Source: Pisaster brevispinus
Lineage: Eukaryota; Echinodermata; Asteroidea; Forcipulatida; Asteriidae
Reading direction: 5' to 3'
DNA length: 64,000 nucleotides
Assembly (NCBI GenBank): GCA_023634235.1
Contig: JAMKCF010000003.1
Coordinates: forward strand, 17,020,742 to 17,084,741
Positions 37,021 to 49,274 of this stretch are shown here, one piece after another (position 1 is the stretch's first letter; every line of letters starts with the position of its first letter). The position numbers and the translations under genes are program-made. Under the pieces are notes generated by a model. The model worked only from the letters and a program-made list of their open reading frames with translations, had not been told where the DNA came from and made no database searches.

Positions 37021-37975
37021 TCACTTATGAGGTAATAATTTCGATTGTCTTTGCGTGGAACAGATAGCCCAGTGGTTGGAAGATAGTTTCTGGTGGATCG
37101 GGACCCCGGTTCGAATACCGACAAGGTACTTGATTCACTTTTTTTTTCTGAGTCTAAAGATTTGAATCATGATTTCACTTATGAGGTAATAATTTCGCTT
37201 GTCTTTGCGTGGAACAGATAGCCCAGTGGTTGGGAGATAGTTTCTGGTGAATCGGGACCACGGTTCGAATCCATGCAAAGTCCTTGATTTACTTTTTCTT
37301 TTTTCCGAGTCTAAAGATTTGAATCATGATTTCACTTATGACGTAGGAATTTCGCTTGTCTTTGCGTGGAACAGTTAGCCCAGTGGTTGGGAGAAAGTTT
37401 CTGGTGAATCGGGACCACGGTTCGAATCCATGCAAAGTACTTGATTTACTTTTTCTTTTTTCCGAGTCTAAAGATTTGAATTATGATTTCACTTATGACT
37501 TAGGAATTTCGTTTGTCTTTGCGTGGAACAGATAGCCCAGTGGTTGGGAGATAGTTTCTGGTGGATCGGGACCACGGTTCGAATCCCGGCAAAGTCCTTG
37601 ATTCACTTTTTCTTTTTTCTGAGTCTTTAGATTTGAATCATGATTTCACTTATGACGTAGGAATTTCGCTTGTCTTTGCGTGGAACAGTTAGCCCAGTGG
37701 TTGGGAGATAGTTTCTGGTGGATCGGGACCACGGTTCGAATCCCGACAAGGTCCTTGATTCACTTTTTTTTCTGAGTCTAAAGATTTGAATCATGATTTC
37801 ACTTATGAGGTAAGAATTTCGCATGTCTTTGCGTGGAACAGATAGCCCAGTGGTTGGGAGATAGTTTCTGGTGGATCGGGACCACGGTTCGAATCCCGGC
37901 AACGTCCTTGATTCACTGTTTCTTTTTTCTGAGTCTTTAGATTTGAATCATGATTTCACTTATGACGTAGGAATT
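37021..37975 (+). repeat. Monomers between the two 2346-bp-spaced copies
   Basis: Six monomers, with GAATCCATGCAAAG tails and a GGGAGAAAG D-loop variant near 37393. The first three largely repeat 36540-37010. Confidence 0.75.
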
Positions 37976-39366
37976 TCGCTTGTCTTTGCGTGGAACAGTT
38001 AGCCCAGTGGTTGGGAGATAGTTTCTGGTGGATCGGGACCACAGTTCGAATCCCGACAAGGTACTTGATTCACTTTTTCTTTTTTCTGAGTCTAAAGATT
38101 TGAATCATGACTTCACTTATGAGGTAGGAATTTCGCTTGTCTTTGCGTGGAACAGATAGCCCAGTGGTTGGGAGATAGTTTCTTTTGGATCGGGACCACG
38201 GTTCTAATCCCGACAAGGTCCTTGATTCACTTTTTCTTTTTTCTGAGTCTTTAGATTTGAATCATGATTTCACTTATGACGTAGGAATTTCGCTTGTCTT
38301 TGCGTGGAACAGTTAGCCCAGTGGTTGGGAGATAGTTTCTGGTGGATCGGGACCACGGTTCGAATCCCGACAAGGTCCTTGATTCACTTTTTCTTTTTTC
38401 TGAGTCTAAAGATTTGAATCATGACTTCACTTATGAGGTAAGAATTTCGCATGTCTTTGCGTGGAACAGATCTCCCAGTGGTTGGGAGATAGTTTCTGGT
38501 GGATCGGGACCACGGTTCGAATCCCGAAAAGGTACTTGATTCACTTTTTCTTTTTTCTGAGTCTAAAGATTTGAATCATGACTTCACTTATGACGTTAGA
38601 ATTTCGGTTGTCTTTGCGTGAAACAGATAGCCCAGTGGTTGGGAGATAGTTTTTGGTGGATCGGGACCACGGTTCGAACCCCGACAAGGTACTTGATTCA
38701 CTTTTTCTTTTTTTCTGAGTCTAAAGATTTGAATCATGATTTCACTTATGACGTTAGAATTTCGGTTGTCTTTGCGTGAAACAGATAGCCCAGTGGTTGG
38801 GAGATAGTTTCTGGTGGATCGGGACCACGGTTAGAATCCCGGCAAAGTCCTTGATTCACTTTTTCTTTTTTCTGAGTCTAAATATTTGAATCATGATTTC
38901 ACTAATGAGGTAGGAATTTCGATTGTCTTTGCGTGGAACAGATAGCCCAGTGGTTGGAAGATAGTTTCTGGTGGATCGGGACCCCGGTTCGAATACCGAC
39001 AAGGTACTTGATTCACTTTTTTTTTCTGAGTCTAAAGATTTGAATCATGATTTCACTTATGAGGTAATAATTTCGCTTGTCTTTGCGTGGAACAGATAGC
39101 CCAGTGGTTGGGAGATAGTTTCTGGTGAATCGGGACCACGGTTCGAATCCATGCAAAGTCCTTGATTTACTTTTTCTTTTTTCCGAGTCTAAAGATTTGA
39201 ATCATGATTTCACTTATGAGGTAAGAATTTCGCATGTCTTTGCGTGGAACAGATCTCCCAGTGGTTGGGAGATAGTTTCTGGTGGATCGGGACCACGGTT
39301 CGAACCCCGACAAGGTACTTGATTCAATTTTTCTTTTTTCTGAGTCTAAAGATTTGAATCATGATT
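37976..39366 (+). repeat. Spaced duplication, copy 2 (offset 2346 bp)
   Basis: Near-identical to 35630-37020; differences include CCCGACAAGG near 36177 versus CCCGAAAAGG near 38523. It departs near 39366 at GGTAATAATTTTGC. Confidence 0.82.
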
Positions 39367-41761
39367 TCACTTATGAGGTAATAATTTTGCTTGTCTTTGC
39401 GTGGAACAGATAGCCTAGTGGTTGGGTGATAGTTTCTGGTGGATCGAGACCACGGTTAGAATCCCGGCAAAGTCCTTGATTCACTTTTTCTTTTTTTCTG
39501 AGTCTAAAGATTTGAATCATGATTTCACTAATGAGGTAGGAATTTCGATTGTCTTTGCGTGGAACAGATAGCCCAGTGGTTGGGAGATAGTTTGTTTTGC
39601 ATCGGGACCACGGTTCGAATCCCGACAAGGTCCTTGATTCACTTTTTCTTTTTTCTGAGTCTAAAGATTTGAATCATGATTTCACTGATGAGGTAAGAAT
39701 TTCGCTTGTCTTTGCGTGGAACAGATAGCCCAGTGGTTGGCAGATAGTTTCTGGTGGATCGGGACCCCGGTTCGAATACCGACAAGGTACTTTTTTCTCT
39801 TTTTCTTTTTTCTGAGTCTAAAGATTTGAATCATGATTTCACTTATGAGGTAAGAATTTCGCTTGTCTTTGCGTGGAACAGATAACCCAGTGGTTGGGTG
39901 ATAGTTTCTGGTGGATCGAGACCACGGTTCGAATACCGACAAGGTACTTGATTCACTTTTTTTTTCTGAGTCTAAAGATTTGAATCATGATTTCACTTAT
40001 GAGGTAATAATTTCGCTTGTCTTTGCGTGGAACAGATAGCCCAGTGGTTGGGAGATAGTTTCTGGTGAATCGGGACCACGGTTCGAATCCATGCAAAGTC
40101 CTTGATTTACTTTTTCTTTTTTCCGAGTCTAAAGATTTGAATTATGATTTCAATTATGACTTAGGAATTTAGTTTGTCTTTGCGTGGAACAGATAGCCCA
40201 GTCGTTGGGAGATAGTTTCTGGTGGATCGGGACCACGGTTCGAATCCCGGCGAAGTCCTTGATTCACTTTTTCTTTTTTCTGAGTCTAAAGATTTGAATC
40301 ATGATTTCACTTATGACGTAAGAATTTCGCTTGTTTTTGCGTGGAACAGTTAGCCCAGTGGTTGGGAGATAGTTTCTGGTGGATCGGGACCACGGTTCGA
40401 ATCCCGACAAGGTACTTGATTCACTTTTTCTTTTTTCTGAGTCTAAAGATTTGAATCATGACTTCACTTATGAGGTAGGAATTTCGCTTGTCTTTGCGTG
40501 GAACAGATAGCCCAGTGGTTGGGAGATAGTTTCTTTTGGATCGGGACCACGGTTCGAATCCCGACAAGGACCTTGATTCACTTTTTCTTTTTTCTGAGTC
40601 TAAAGATTTGAATCATGATTTCACTTATGACGTAGGAATTTCGCTTGTCTTTGCGTGGAACAGTTAGCCCAGTGGTTGGGAGATAGTTTCTGGTGGATCG
40701 GGACCACGGTTCGAATCCCGGCAAAGTCCTTGATTCACTTTTTCTTTTTTCTGAGTCTTAAGATTTGAATCATGATTTCACTTATGAGGTAATAATTTCG
40801 CATGTCTTTGCGTCGAACATATCTCCCAGTGGTTGGGAGATAGTTTCTGGTGGATCGGGACCCCGGTTCGAATCCCGGCAACGTCCTTGATTCACTTTTT
40901 CTTTTTTCTGAGTCTTTAGATTTGAATCATGATTTCACTTATGAGGTAGGAATTTCGCTTGTCTTTGCGTGGAACAGATAGCCCAGTGGTTGGGAGATAG
41001 TTTCTGGTGGATCAGCACCACGGTTCGAATCCCGGTAGGGTCCTCGATCCCCTTTTTCTTTTTTTTGAGTCTAAAGATTTGAATCATGATTTCACTTATG
41101 AGGTAAGAATTTCGCATGTCTTTGCGTGGAACAGATCTCCCAGTGGTTGGGAGATAGTTTCTGGTGGATCGGGACCACGGTTCGAATCCCGGCAACGTCC
41201 TTGATTCACTTTTTCTTTTTTCTGAGTCTTTAGATTTGAATCATGATTTCACTTATGACGTAGGAATTTCGCTTGTCTTTGCGTGGAACAGTTAGCCCAG
41301 TGGTTGGGAGATAGTTTCTGGTGGATCGGGACCACGGTTCGAATCCCGACAAGGTACTTGATTCACTTTTTCTTTTTTTCTGAGTCTAAAGATTTGAATC
41401 ATGATTTCACTTATGACGTAGGAATTTCGCTTGTCTTTGCGTGAAACAGATAGCCCAGTGGTTGGGAGATAGTTTCTGGTGGATCGGGACCACGGTTAGA
41501 ATCCCGGCAAAGTCCTTGATTCACTTTTTTTTTTCTGAGTCTAAAGATTTGAATCATGATTTCACTTATGAGGTAATAATTTCGCTTGTCTTTGCGTGGA
41601 ACAGATAGCCCAGTGGTTGGGCGATAGTTTCTGGTGAATCGGGACCACGGTTCGAATCCATGCAAAGTCCTTGATTTACTTTTTCTTTTTTCCGAGTCTA
41701 AAGATTTGAATCATGATTTCACTTATGAGGTAAGAATTTCGCATGTCTTTGCGTGGAACAG

Positions 41762-41782
41762 ATGTCCCAGTGGTTGGGACAT
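41762..41782 (+). other. A-box hairpin with a compensatory base pair
   Basis: ATGTCCCA, loop GTGGT, TGGGACAT. Compared with the ATCTCCCA/TGGGAGAT form, both arms changed (C to G on the left, G to C on the right), which keeps an 8-bp perfect stem. Confidence 0.85.
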
Positions 41783-42392
41783 AGTTTCTGGTGGATCGGG
41801 ACCACGGTTCGAATCCCGGCAACGTCCTTGATTCACTTTATCTTTTTTCTGAGTCTAAAGATTTGAATCATAATTTCACTTATGACGTAGGAATTTCGCT
41901 TGTCTTTGCGTGGAACAGTTAGCCCAGTGGTTGGGAGATAGTTTCTGGTGGATCGGGACCACGGTTCGAACCCCGACAAGGTACTTGATTCACTTTTTCT
42001 TTTTTTCTGAGTCTAAAGATTTGAATCATGATTTCACTTATGACGTTAGAATTTCGGTTGTCTTTGCGTGAAACAGATAGCCCAGTGGTTGGGAGATAGT
42101 TTCTGGTGAATCGGGACCACGGTTCGAATCCATGCAAAGTCCTTGATTTACTTTTTCTTTTTTCCGAGTGTAAAAATTTGAATTATGATTTCACTTATGA
42201 CTTAGGAATTTCGTTTGTCTTTGCGTGGAACAGATAGCCCAGTGGTTGGGAGATAGTTTCTGGTGGATCGGGACCACGGTTCGAATCCCGGCAAAGTCCT
42301 TGATTCACTTTTTTTTTTTTTCTGAGTCTTTAGATTTGAATCATGATTTCACTTATGACGTAGGAATTTCGCTTGTCTTTGCGTGGAACAGA

Positions 42393-42403
42393 TAGCCCAG
42401 TGG
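42393..42403 (+). promoter_or_regulatory. Pol III A box (example)
   Basis: TAGCCCAGTGG fits the eukaryotic A-box consensus TRGCNNAGYNGG over the part present. The same 11-mer is kept in most monomers of the window, including those with GTTAGCCC. Variants with GATCTCCC, GATATCCC or GTTACCCC lose the core. Confidence 0.7.
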
Positions 42404-42435
42404 TTGGGAGATAGTTTCTGGTGGATCGGGACCAC

Positions 42436-42446
42436 GGTTCGAATCC
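42436..42446 (+). promoter_or_regulatory. Pol III B box (example)
   Basis: GGTTCGAATCC is a full match to the B-box consensus GGTTCGANNCC bound by TFIIIC. It starts 43 bp after the A box start, the spacing of a short-variable-arm tRNA gene. It is the most conserved block across the array. Confidence 0.75.
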
Positions 42447-42466
42447 CGGCAAAGTCCTTGATTCAC

Positions 42467-42478
42467 TTTTTCTTTTTT
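42467..42478 (+). terminator. Oligo-T Pol III terminator (example)
   Basis: A T5 run, one C and a T6 run begin 20 bp after the B box. Runs of four or more T on the non-template strand end Pol III transcription. Almost every monomer has such a tract at this place; its length and interruptions (CTTTTTCTTTTTT, CTTCTTTTTTTT, CCTTTTT, CTTTTTTTT) are the most variable part of the unit. Confidence 0.6.
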
Positions 42479-43640
42479 CTGAGTCTTTAGATTTGAATCA
42501 TGATTTCACTTATGACGTAGGAATTTCGCTTGTCTTTGCGTGGAACAGTTAGCCCAGTGGTTGGGAGATAGTTTCTGGTGGATCGGGACCACGGTTCGAA
42601 TTCCGACAAGGTCCTTGATTCACTTTTTCTTTTTTCTGAGTCTAAAGATTTGAATTATGATTTCACTTATGACTTAGGAATTTCGTTTGTCTTTGCGTGG
42701 AACAGATAGCCCAGTGGTTGGGAGATAGTTTCTGGTGGATCGGGACCACGGTTCGAATCCCGGCAAAGTCCTTGATTCACTTTTTCTTTTTTCTGAGTCT
42801 AAAGATTTGAATCATGATTTCACTTATGACGTTAGAATTTCGGTTGTCTTTGCGTGAAACAGATAGCCCAGTGGTTGGGAGATAGTTTCTGGTGGATCGG
42901 GACCACGGTTAGAATCCCGGCAAAGTCCTTGATTCACTTTTTCTTTTTTCTGAGTCTAAATATTTGAATCATGATTTCACTAATGAGGTAGGAATTTCGA
43001 TTGTCTTTGCGTGGAACAGATAGCCCAGTGGTTGGAAGATAGTTTCTGGTGGATCGGGACCCCGGTTCGAATACCGACAAGGTACTTGATTCACTTTTTT
43101 TTTCTGAGTCTAAAGATTTGAATCATGATTTCACTTATGAGGTAATAATTTCGCTTGTCTTTGCGTGGAACAGATAGCCCAGTGGTTGGGAGATAGTTTC
43201 TGGTGAATCGGGACCACGGTTCGAATCCATGCAAAGTCCTTGATTTACTTTTTCTTTTTTCCGAGTCTAAAGATTTGAATCATGATTTCACTTATGAGGT
43301 AAGAATTTCGCATGTCTTTGCGTGGAACAGATCTCCCAGTGGTTGGGAGATAGTTTCTGGTGGATCGGGACCACGGTTCGAATCCCGGCAACGTCCTTGA
43401 TTCACTTTATCTTTTTTCTGAGTCTAAAGATTTGAATCCTGATTTCACTTATGAGGTAGATATTTCGCTTGTCTTTGCGTGGAACAAATAGCCCAGTGGT
43501 TGGGAAATAGTTTCTGGTGGGTCGGGACTACGGTTCGAATCCCGACAAGGTCCTTGATTCACTTTTTTTTGCTGAGTCTAAGGATTTTAATCATGATTTC
43601 ACTTATGAGGTAAGATTTTCGCTTGTCTTTGCGTGGAACA

Positions 43641-45780
43641 GATAGCCTAGTGGTTGGGAGATAGTTTCTGGTGGATCGGGACCACGGTTCGAATCCCGGC
43701 AAAGTCCTTGATTCACTTTTTCTTTTTTCTGAGTCTTTAGATTTGAATCATGATTTCACTTATGACGTAGGAATTTCGCTTGTCTTTGCGTGGAACAGTT
43801 AGCCCAGTGGTTGGGAGAAAGTTTCTGGTGGATCGGGACCACGGTTCGAATTCCGACAAGGTCCTTGATTCACTTTTTCTTTTTTCTGAGTCTAAAGATT
43901 TGAATTATGATTTCACTTATGACTTAGGAATTTCGTTTGTCTTTGCGTGGAACAGATAGCCCAGTGGTTGGGAGATAGTTTCTGGTGGATCGGGACCACG
44001 GTTCGAATCCCGGCAAAGTCCTTGATTCACTTTTTCTTTTTTCTGAGTCTTTAGATTTGAATCATGATTTCACTTATGACGTAGGAATTTCGCTTGTCTT
44101 TGCGTGGAACAGTTAGCCCAGTGGTTGGGAGAAAGTTTCTGGTGGATCGGGACCACGGTTCGAATTCCGACAAGGTCCTTGATTCACTTTTTCTTTTTTC
44201 TGAATCTAAAGATTTGAATCATGATATCACTTATGAGGTAAGAATTTCGCATGTCTTTGCGTGGAACAGATCTCCCAGTGGTTGGGAGATAGTTTCTGGT
44301 GGATCGGGACCACGGTTCGAACCCCGTCAAGGTACTTGATTCACTTTTTCTTTTTTTCTGAGTCTAAAGATTTGAATCATGATTTCACTTATGACTTAGG
44401 AATTTCGGTTGTCTTTGCGTGGAACAGATAGCCCAGTGGTTGGGAGATAGTTTCTGGTGGATCGGGACCACGGTTCGAACCCCGACAAGGTCCTTGATTC
44501 ACTTTTTCTTTTTTCTGAGTCTAAAGATTTGCTTCGTGATTTCACTTATGAGGTAGGAATTTCGCTTGTCTTTGCGTGGAACAGATAGCCCAGTGGTTGG
44601 GAGATAGTTTCTGGTGGATCGGGACCACGGTTCGAATCCCGTCAAAGTCCTTGATTCACTTTTTCTTTTTTCTGAGTCTTTAGATTTGAATCATGATTTC
44701 ACTTATGACGTAGGAATTTCGCTTGTCTTTGCGTGGAACAGTTAGCCCAGTGATTGGGAGAAAGTTTCTGGTGGATCGGGACCACGGTTCGAATTCCGAC
44801 AAGGTCCTTGATTCACTTTTTCTTTTTTCTGAGTCTAAAGATTTGAATCATGATTTCACTTATGAGGTAAGAATTTCGCTTGACTTTGTGTGGAACAGAT
44901 AGCCCAGTGGTTGGGAGATAGTTTCTTGCGGATCGGGACCACGGTTCGAATCCCGGCAAAGTCCTTGATTCACTTTTTCTTTTTTCTGAGTCTTTAGGTT
45001 TGAATCATGATTTCACTTATGACGTAGGAATTTCGCTTGTCTTTGCGTGGAACAGTTAGCCCAGTGGTTGGGAGAAAGTTTCTGGTGGATCGGGACCACG
45101 GTTCGAATTCCGACAAGGTCCTTGATTCACTTTTTCTTTTTTCTGAGTCTAAAGATTTGAATTATGATTTCACTTATGACTTAGGAGTTTCGTTTGTCTT
45201 TGCGTGGAACAGATAGCCCAGTGGTTGGGAGATAGTTTCTGGTGGATCGGGACCACGGTTCGAATCCCGGCAAAGTCCTTGATTCACTTTTTCTTTTTTC
45301 TGAGTTTTTAGATTTGAATCATGATTTCACTTATGACGTAGGAATTTCGCTTGTCTTTGCGTGGAACAGTTAGCCCAGTGGTTGGGAGAAAGTTTCTGGT
45401 GGATTGGGACCACGGTTCGAATTCCGACAAGGTCCTTGATTCACTTTTTCTTTTTTCTGAGTCTAAAGATTTGAATTATGATTTCACTTATGACTTAGGA
45501 ATTTCGTTTGTCTTTGCGTGGAACAGATAGCCCAGTGGTTGGGAGATAGTTTCTGGTGGATCGGGACCACGGTTCGAATCCCGGCAAAGTCCTTGATTCA
45601 CTTTTTCTTTTTTCTGAGTCTTTAGATTTGAATCATGATTTCACTTATGACGTAGGAATTTCGCTTGTCTTTGCGTGGAACAGTTAGCCCAGTGGTTGGG
45701 AGAAAGTTTCTGGTGGATCGGGACCACGGTTCGAATTCCGACAAGGTCCTTGATTCACTTTTTCTTTTTTCTGAGTCTAA
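43641..45780 (+). repeat. 314-bp dimer array
   Basis: The CAGTTAGCCCAG lead with GGGAGAAAG and a CGAATTCCGACAAGG tail (type A) alternates with a CAGATAGCCCAG monomer with a CCCGGCAAAG tail (type B). Type A leads lie near 43796, 44110, 44739, 45053, 45367 and 45681, at 314 bp or twice that. Near 44425 a different monomer sits where a type A unit was expected. Several type B units also share ATTATGATTTCACTTATGAC and TTTCGTTTGTC. Confidence 0.85.
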
Positions 45781-47086
45781 ATATTTGAATCATGATTTCA
45801 CTAATGAGGTAGGAATTTCGATTGTCTTTGCGTGGAACAGATAGCCCAGTGGTTGGAAGATAGTTTCTGGTGGATCGGGACCCCGGTTCGAATTCCGACA
45901 AGGTACTTGATTCACTTTTTTTTTTCTGAGTCTAAAGATTTGAATCATGATTTCACTTATGAGGTAATAATTTCGCTTGTCTTTGCGTGGAACAGATAGC
46001 CCAGTGGTTGGGAGATAGTTTCTGGTGAATCGGGACCACGGTTCGAATCCATGCAAAGTCCTTGATTTACTTTTTCTTTTTTCCGAGTCTAAAGATTTGA
46101 ATTATGATTTCACTTATGAGGTAATAATTTCGCTTGTCTTTGCGTGGAACAGATAGCCCAGTGGTTGGGAGATAGTTTCTGGTGAATCGGGACCACGGTT
46201 CGAATCCATGCAAAGTCCTTGATTTACTTTTTCTTTTTTTCCGAGTGTAAAGATTTGAATTATGATTTCACTTATGACTTAGGAATTTCGTTTGTCTTTG
46301 CGTGGAACAGATAGCCCAGTGGTTGGGAGATAGTTTCTGGTGGATCGGGACCACGGTTCGAATCCCGGCAAAGTCCTTGATTCACTTTTTCTTTTTTCTG
46401 AGTCTTTAGATTTCAATCATGATTTCACTTATGACGTATGAATTTCGCTTGTCTTTGCGTGGAACAGATAGCCCAGTGGTTGGGAGATAGTTTCTGGTGG
46501 ATCGGGACCACGGTTCGAATCCCGGCAAAGTCCTTGATTCACGTTTTCTTTTTTCTGAGTCTTTAGATTTGAATCATGATTTCACTTATGACGTAGGAAT
46601 TTCGCTTGTCTTTGCGTGGAACAGTTAGCCCAGTGGTTGGGAGAAAGTTTCTGGTGGATCGGGACCACGGTTCGAATTCCGACAAGGTCCTTGATTCACT
46701 TTTTCTTTTTTCCGAGTCTAAAGATTTGAATTATGATTTCACTTATGAGGTAATAATTTCGCTTGTCTTTGCGTGGAACAGATAGCCCAGTGGTTGGGAG
46801 ATAGTTTCTGGTGAATCGGGACCACGGTTCGAATCCATGCAAAGTCCTTGATTCACTTTTTCTTTTTTCTGAGTCTTTAGATTTGAATCATGATTTCACT
46901 TATGACGTAGGAATTTCGCTTGTCTTTGCGTGGAACAGTTAGCCCAGTGGTTGGGAGAAAGTTTCTGGTGGATCGGGACCACGGTTCGAATTCCGACAAG
47001 GTCCTTGATTCACTTTTTCTTTTTTCTGAGTCTAAAGATTTGAATCATGATTTCACTTATGAGGTAAGAATTTCGCATGTCTTTGC
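45781..47086 (+). repeat. Mixed monomers after the dimer array
   Basis: Eight monomers using the same types. GAATCCATGC units occur twice in a row (near 46030 and 46190). GGGAGAAAG type A units appear near 46640 and 46950. Confidence 0.72.
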
Positions 47087-48180
47087 GTGGAACAGATCTC
47101 CCAGTGGTTGGGAGATAGTTTCTGGTGGATCGGGACCACGGTTCGAATCCCGGCAACGTCCTTGATTCACTTTTTCTTTTTTCTGAGTCTAAAGATTTGA
47201 ATCATGATTTCACTTATGACGTAGGAATTTCGCTTGTCTTTGCGTGGAACAGTTAGCCCAGTGGTTGGGAGATAGTTTTTGGTGGATCGGGACCACGGTT
47301 CGAATCCCGGCAAAGTCCTTGATTCACTTTTTCTTTTTTCTGAGTCTAAAGATTTGAATCATGACTTCACTTATGAGGTAGGAATTTCGCTTGTCTTTGC
47401 GTGGAACAGATAGCCCAGTGGTTGGGAGATAGTTTCTGGTGGATCGGGACCACGGTTCGAACCCCGACAAGGTACTTGATTCACTTTTTCTTTTTTTCTG
47501 AGTCTAAAGATTTGAATCATGATTTCACTTATGACGTTAGAATTTCGGTTGTCTTTGCGTGAAACAGATAGCCCAGTGGTTGGAAGATAGTTTCTGGTGG
47601 ATCGGGACCCCGGTTCGAATACCGACAAGGTACTTGATTCACTTTGTTTTTCTGAGTCTAAAGATTTGAATCATGATTTCACTTATGAGGTAATAATTTC
47701 GCTTGTCTTTGCGTGGAACAGATAGCCCAGTGGTTGGGAGATAGTTTGTTTTGGATCGGGACCACGGTTCGAATCCCGACAAGGTCCTTGATTCACTTTT
47801 TCTTTTTTCTGAGTCTAAAGATTTGAATCATGATTTCACCTATGAGGTAAGAATTTCGCTTGTCTTTGCGTGGAACAGATAGCCCAGTGGTTGGCAGATA
47901 GTTTCTGGTGGATCGAGACCCCGGTTCGAATACCGACAAGGTACTTGATTCACTTTTTCTTTTTTCTGAGTCTAAAGATTTGAATCATGATTTCACTTAT
48001 GAGGTAAGAATTTCGCTTGTCTTTGCGTGAAACAGATAGCCCAGTGGTTGGGAGATAGTTTCTGGTGAATCGGGACCACGGTTCGAATCCATGCAAAGTC
48101 CTTGATTTACTTTTTTTTTCCGAGTCTAAAGATTTGAATTATGATTTCACTTATGACTTAGGAATTTCGTTTGTCTTTGC
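47087..48180 (+). repeat. 1094-bp higher-order repeat, copy 1
   Basis: Seven monomers starting at a GATCTCCC lead (GTGG at 47087) and ending just before the same lead at 48181. Confidence 0.9.
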
Positions 48181-49274
48181 GTGGAACAGATCTCCCAGTG
48201 GTTGGGAGATAGTTTCTGGTGGATCGGGACCACGGTTCGAATCCCGGCAACGTCCTTGATTCACTTTTTCTTTTTTCTGAGTCTAAAGATTTGAATCATG
48301 ATTTCACTTATGACGTAGGAATTTCGCTTGTCTTTGCGTGGAACAGTTAGCCCAGTGGTTGGGAGATAGTTTTTGGTGGATCGGGACCACGGTTCGAATC
48401 CCGGCAAAGTCCTTGATTCACTTTTTCTTTTTTCTGAGTCTAAAGATTTGAATCATGACTTCACTTATGAGGTAGGAATTTCGCTTGTCTTTGCGTGGAA
48501 CAGATAGCCCAGTGGTTGGGAGATAGTTTCTGGTGGATCGGGACCACGGTTCGAACCCCGACAAGGTACTTGATTCACCTTTTCTTTTTTTCTGAGTCTA
48601 AAGATTTGAATCATGATTTCACTTATGACGTTAGAATTTCGGTTGTCTTTGCGTGAAACAGATAGCCCAGTGGTTGGAAGATAGTTTCTGGTGGATCGGG
48701 ACCCCGGTTCGAATACCGACAAGGTACTTGATTCACTTTGTTTTTCTGAGTCTAAAGATTTGAATCATGATTTCACTTATGAGGTAATAATTTCGCTTGT
48801 CTTTGCGTGGAACAGATAGCCCAGTGGTTGGGAGATAGTTTGTTTTGGATCGGGACCACGGTTCGAATCCCGACAAGGTCCTTGATTCACTTTTTCTTTT
48901 TTCTGAGTCTAAAGATTTGAATCATGATTTCACCTATGAGGTAAGAATTTCGCTTGTCTTTGCGTGGAACAGATAGCCCAGTGGTTGGCAGATAGTTTCT
49001 GGTGGATCGAGACCCCGGTTCGAATACCGACAAGGTACTTGATTCACTTTTTCTTTTTTCTGAGTCTAAAGATTTGAATCATGATTTCACTTATGAGGTA
49101 AGAATTTCGCTTGTCTTTGCGTGAAACAGATAGCCCAGTGGTTGGGAGATAGTTTCTGGTGAATCGGGACCACGGTTCGAATCCATGCAAAGTCCTTGAT
49201 TTACTTTTTTTTTCCGAGTCTAAAGATTTGAATTATGATTTCACTTATGACTTAGGAATTTCGTTTGTCTTTGC
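48181..49274 (+). repeat. 1094-bp higher-order repeat, copy 2
   Basis: Perfectly abutting tandem copy. I saw only isolated differences (CACTTTTTC near 47484 versus CACCTTTTC near 48578), so this is among the youngest duplications in the window. Confidence 0.9.

Larger units (their letters stand above)
42381..42478 (+). ncRNA. Candidate Pol III tRNA-like transcript (example unit)
   Basis: A type 2 Pol III gene usually starts about 10-20 bp before the A box and stops in the first run of four or more T after the B box. Applied here this predicts an RNA of about 85-100 nt. The D-arm positions can pair as CCC with GGG, and the TTCGAAT loop is intact. The acceptor sides (GAACAGA and CAAAGTC-type) pair at only a few positions, and the anticodon stem does not form a normal 5-bp helix. 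It is therefore a tRNA-like relic, not a working tRNA. Transcription is inferred from architecture only; the unit could be silent in heterochromatin. Several hundred other copies have the same layout. Confidence 0.4.
42383..42539 (+). repeat. Reference monomer, 157 bp
   Basis: This copy is near the consensus of the array and serves as a worked example. Positions 42383-42392 are the lead GTGGAACAGA. The A box is 42393-42403, the B box 42436-42446, and the T5 and T6 runs lie at 42467-42471 and 42473-42478. The linker follows, with GAGTCTTTAGATTTG and AATCATGATT, and ends in the TCGCTTGTCTTTGC run-in to the next unit at 42540. The unit boundary is my convention, because a tandem repeat has no natural start. 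Confidence 0.9.
39367..43640 (+). repeat. Shuffled monomers of the 35-39 kb families
   Basis: About 27 monomers of the same types as the previous region (GTTAGCCC leads, GATCTCCC A-box variants, GAATCCATGC tails, GGTTAGAATCC, GGTTCGAATACC) in changing order. 42810-43390 repeats the order seen near 38740-39320. It includes the compensated hairpin at 41762. Confidence 0.78.

Noticed and set aside
42339..42348. AATCATGATT as a named transcription factor site
   Set aside because: A palindrome alone does not identify a factor; it is kept only as an observation.
42381..42478. A functional tRNA gene
   Set aside because: A and B boxes match, but the acceptor stem pairs at only a few positions and no normal anticodon stem forms. 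Copy number and drift fit a relic.
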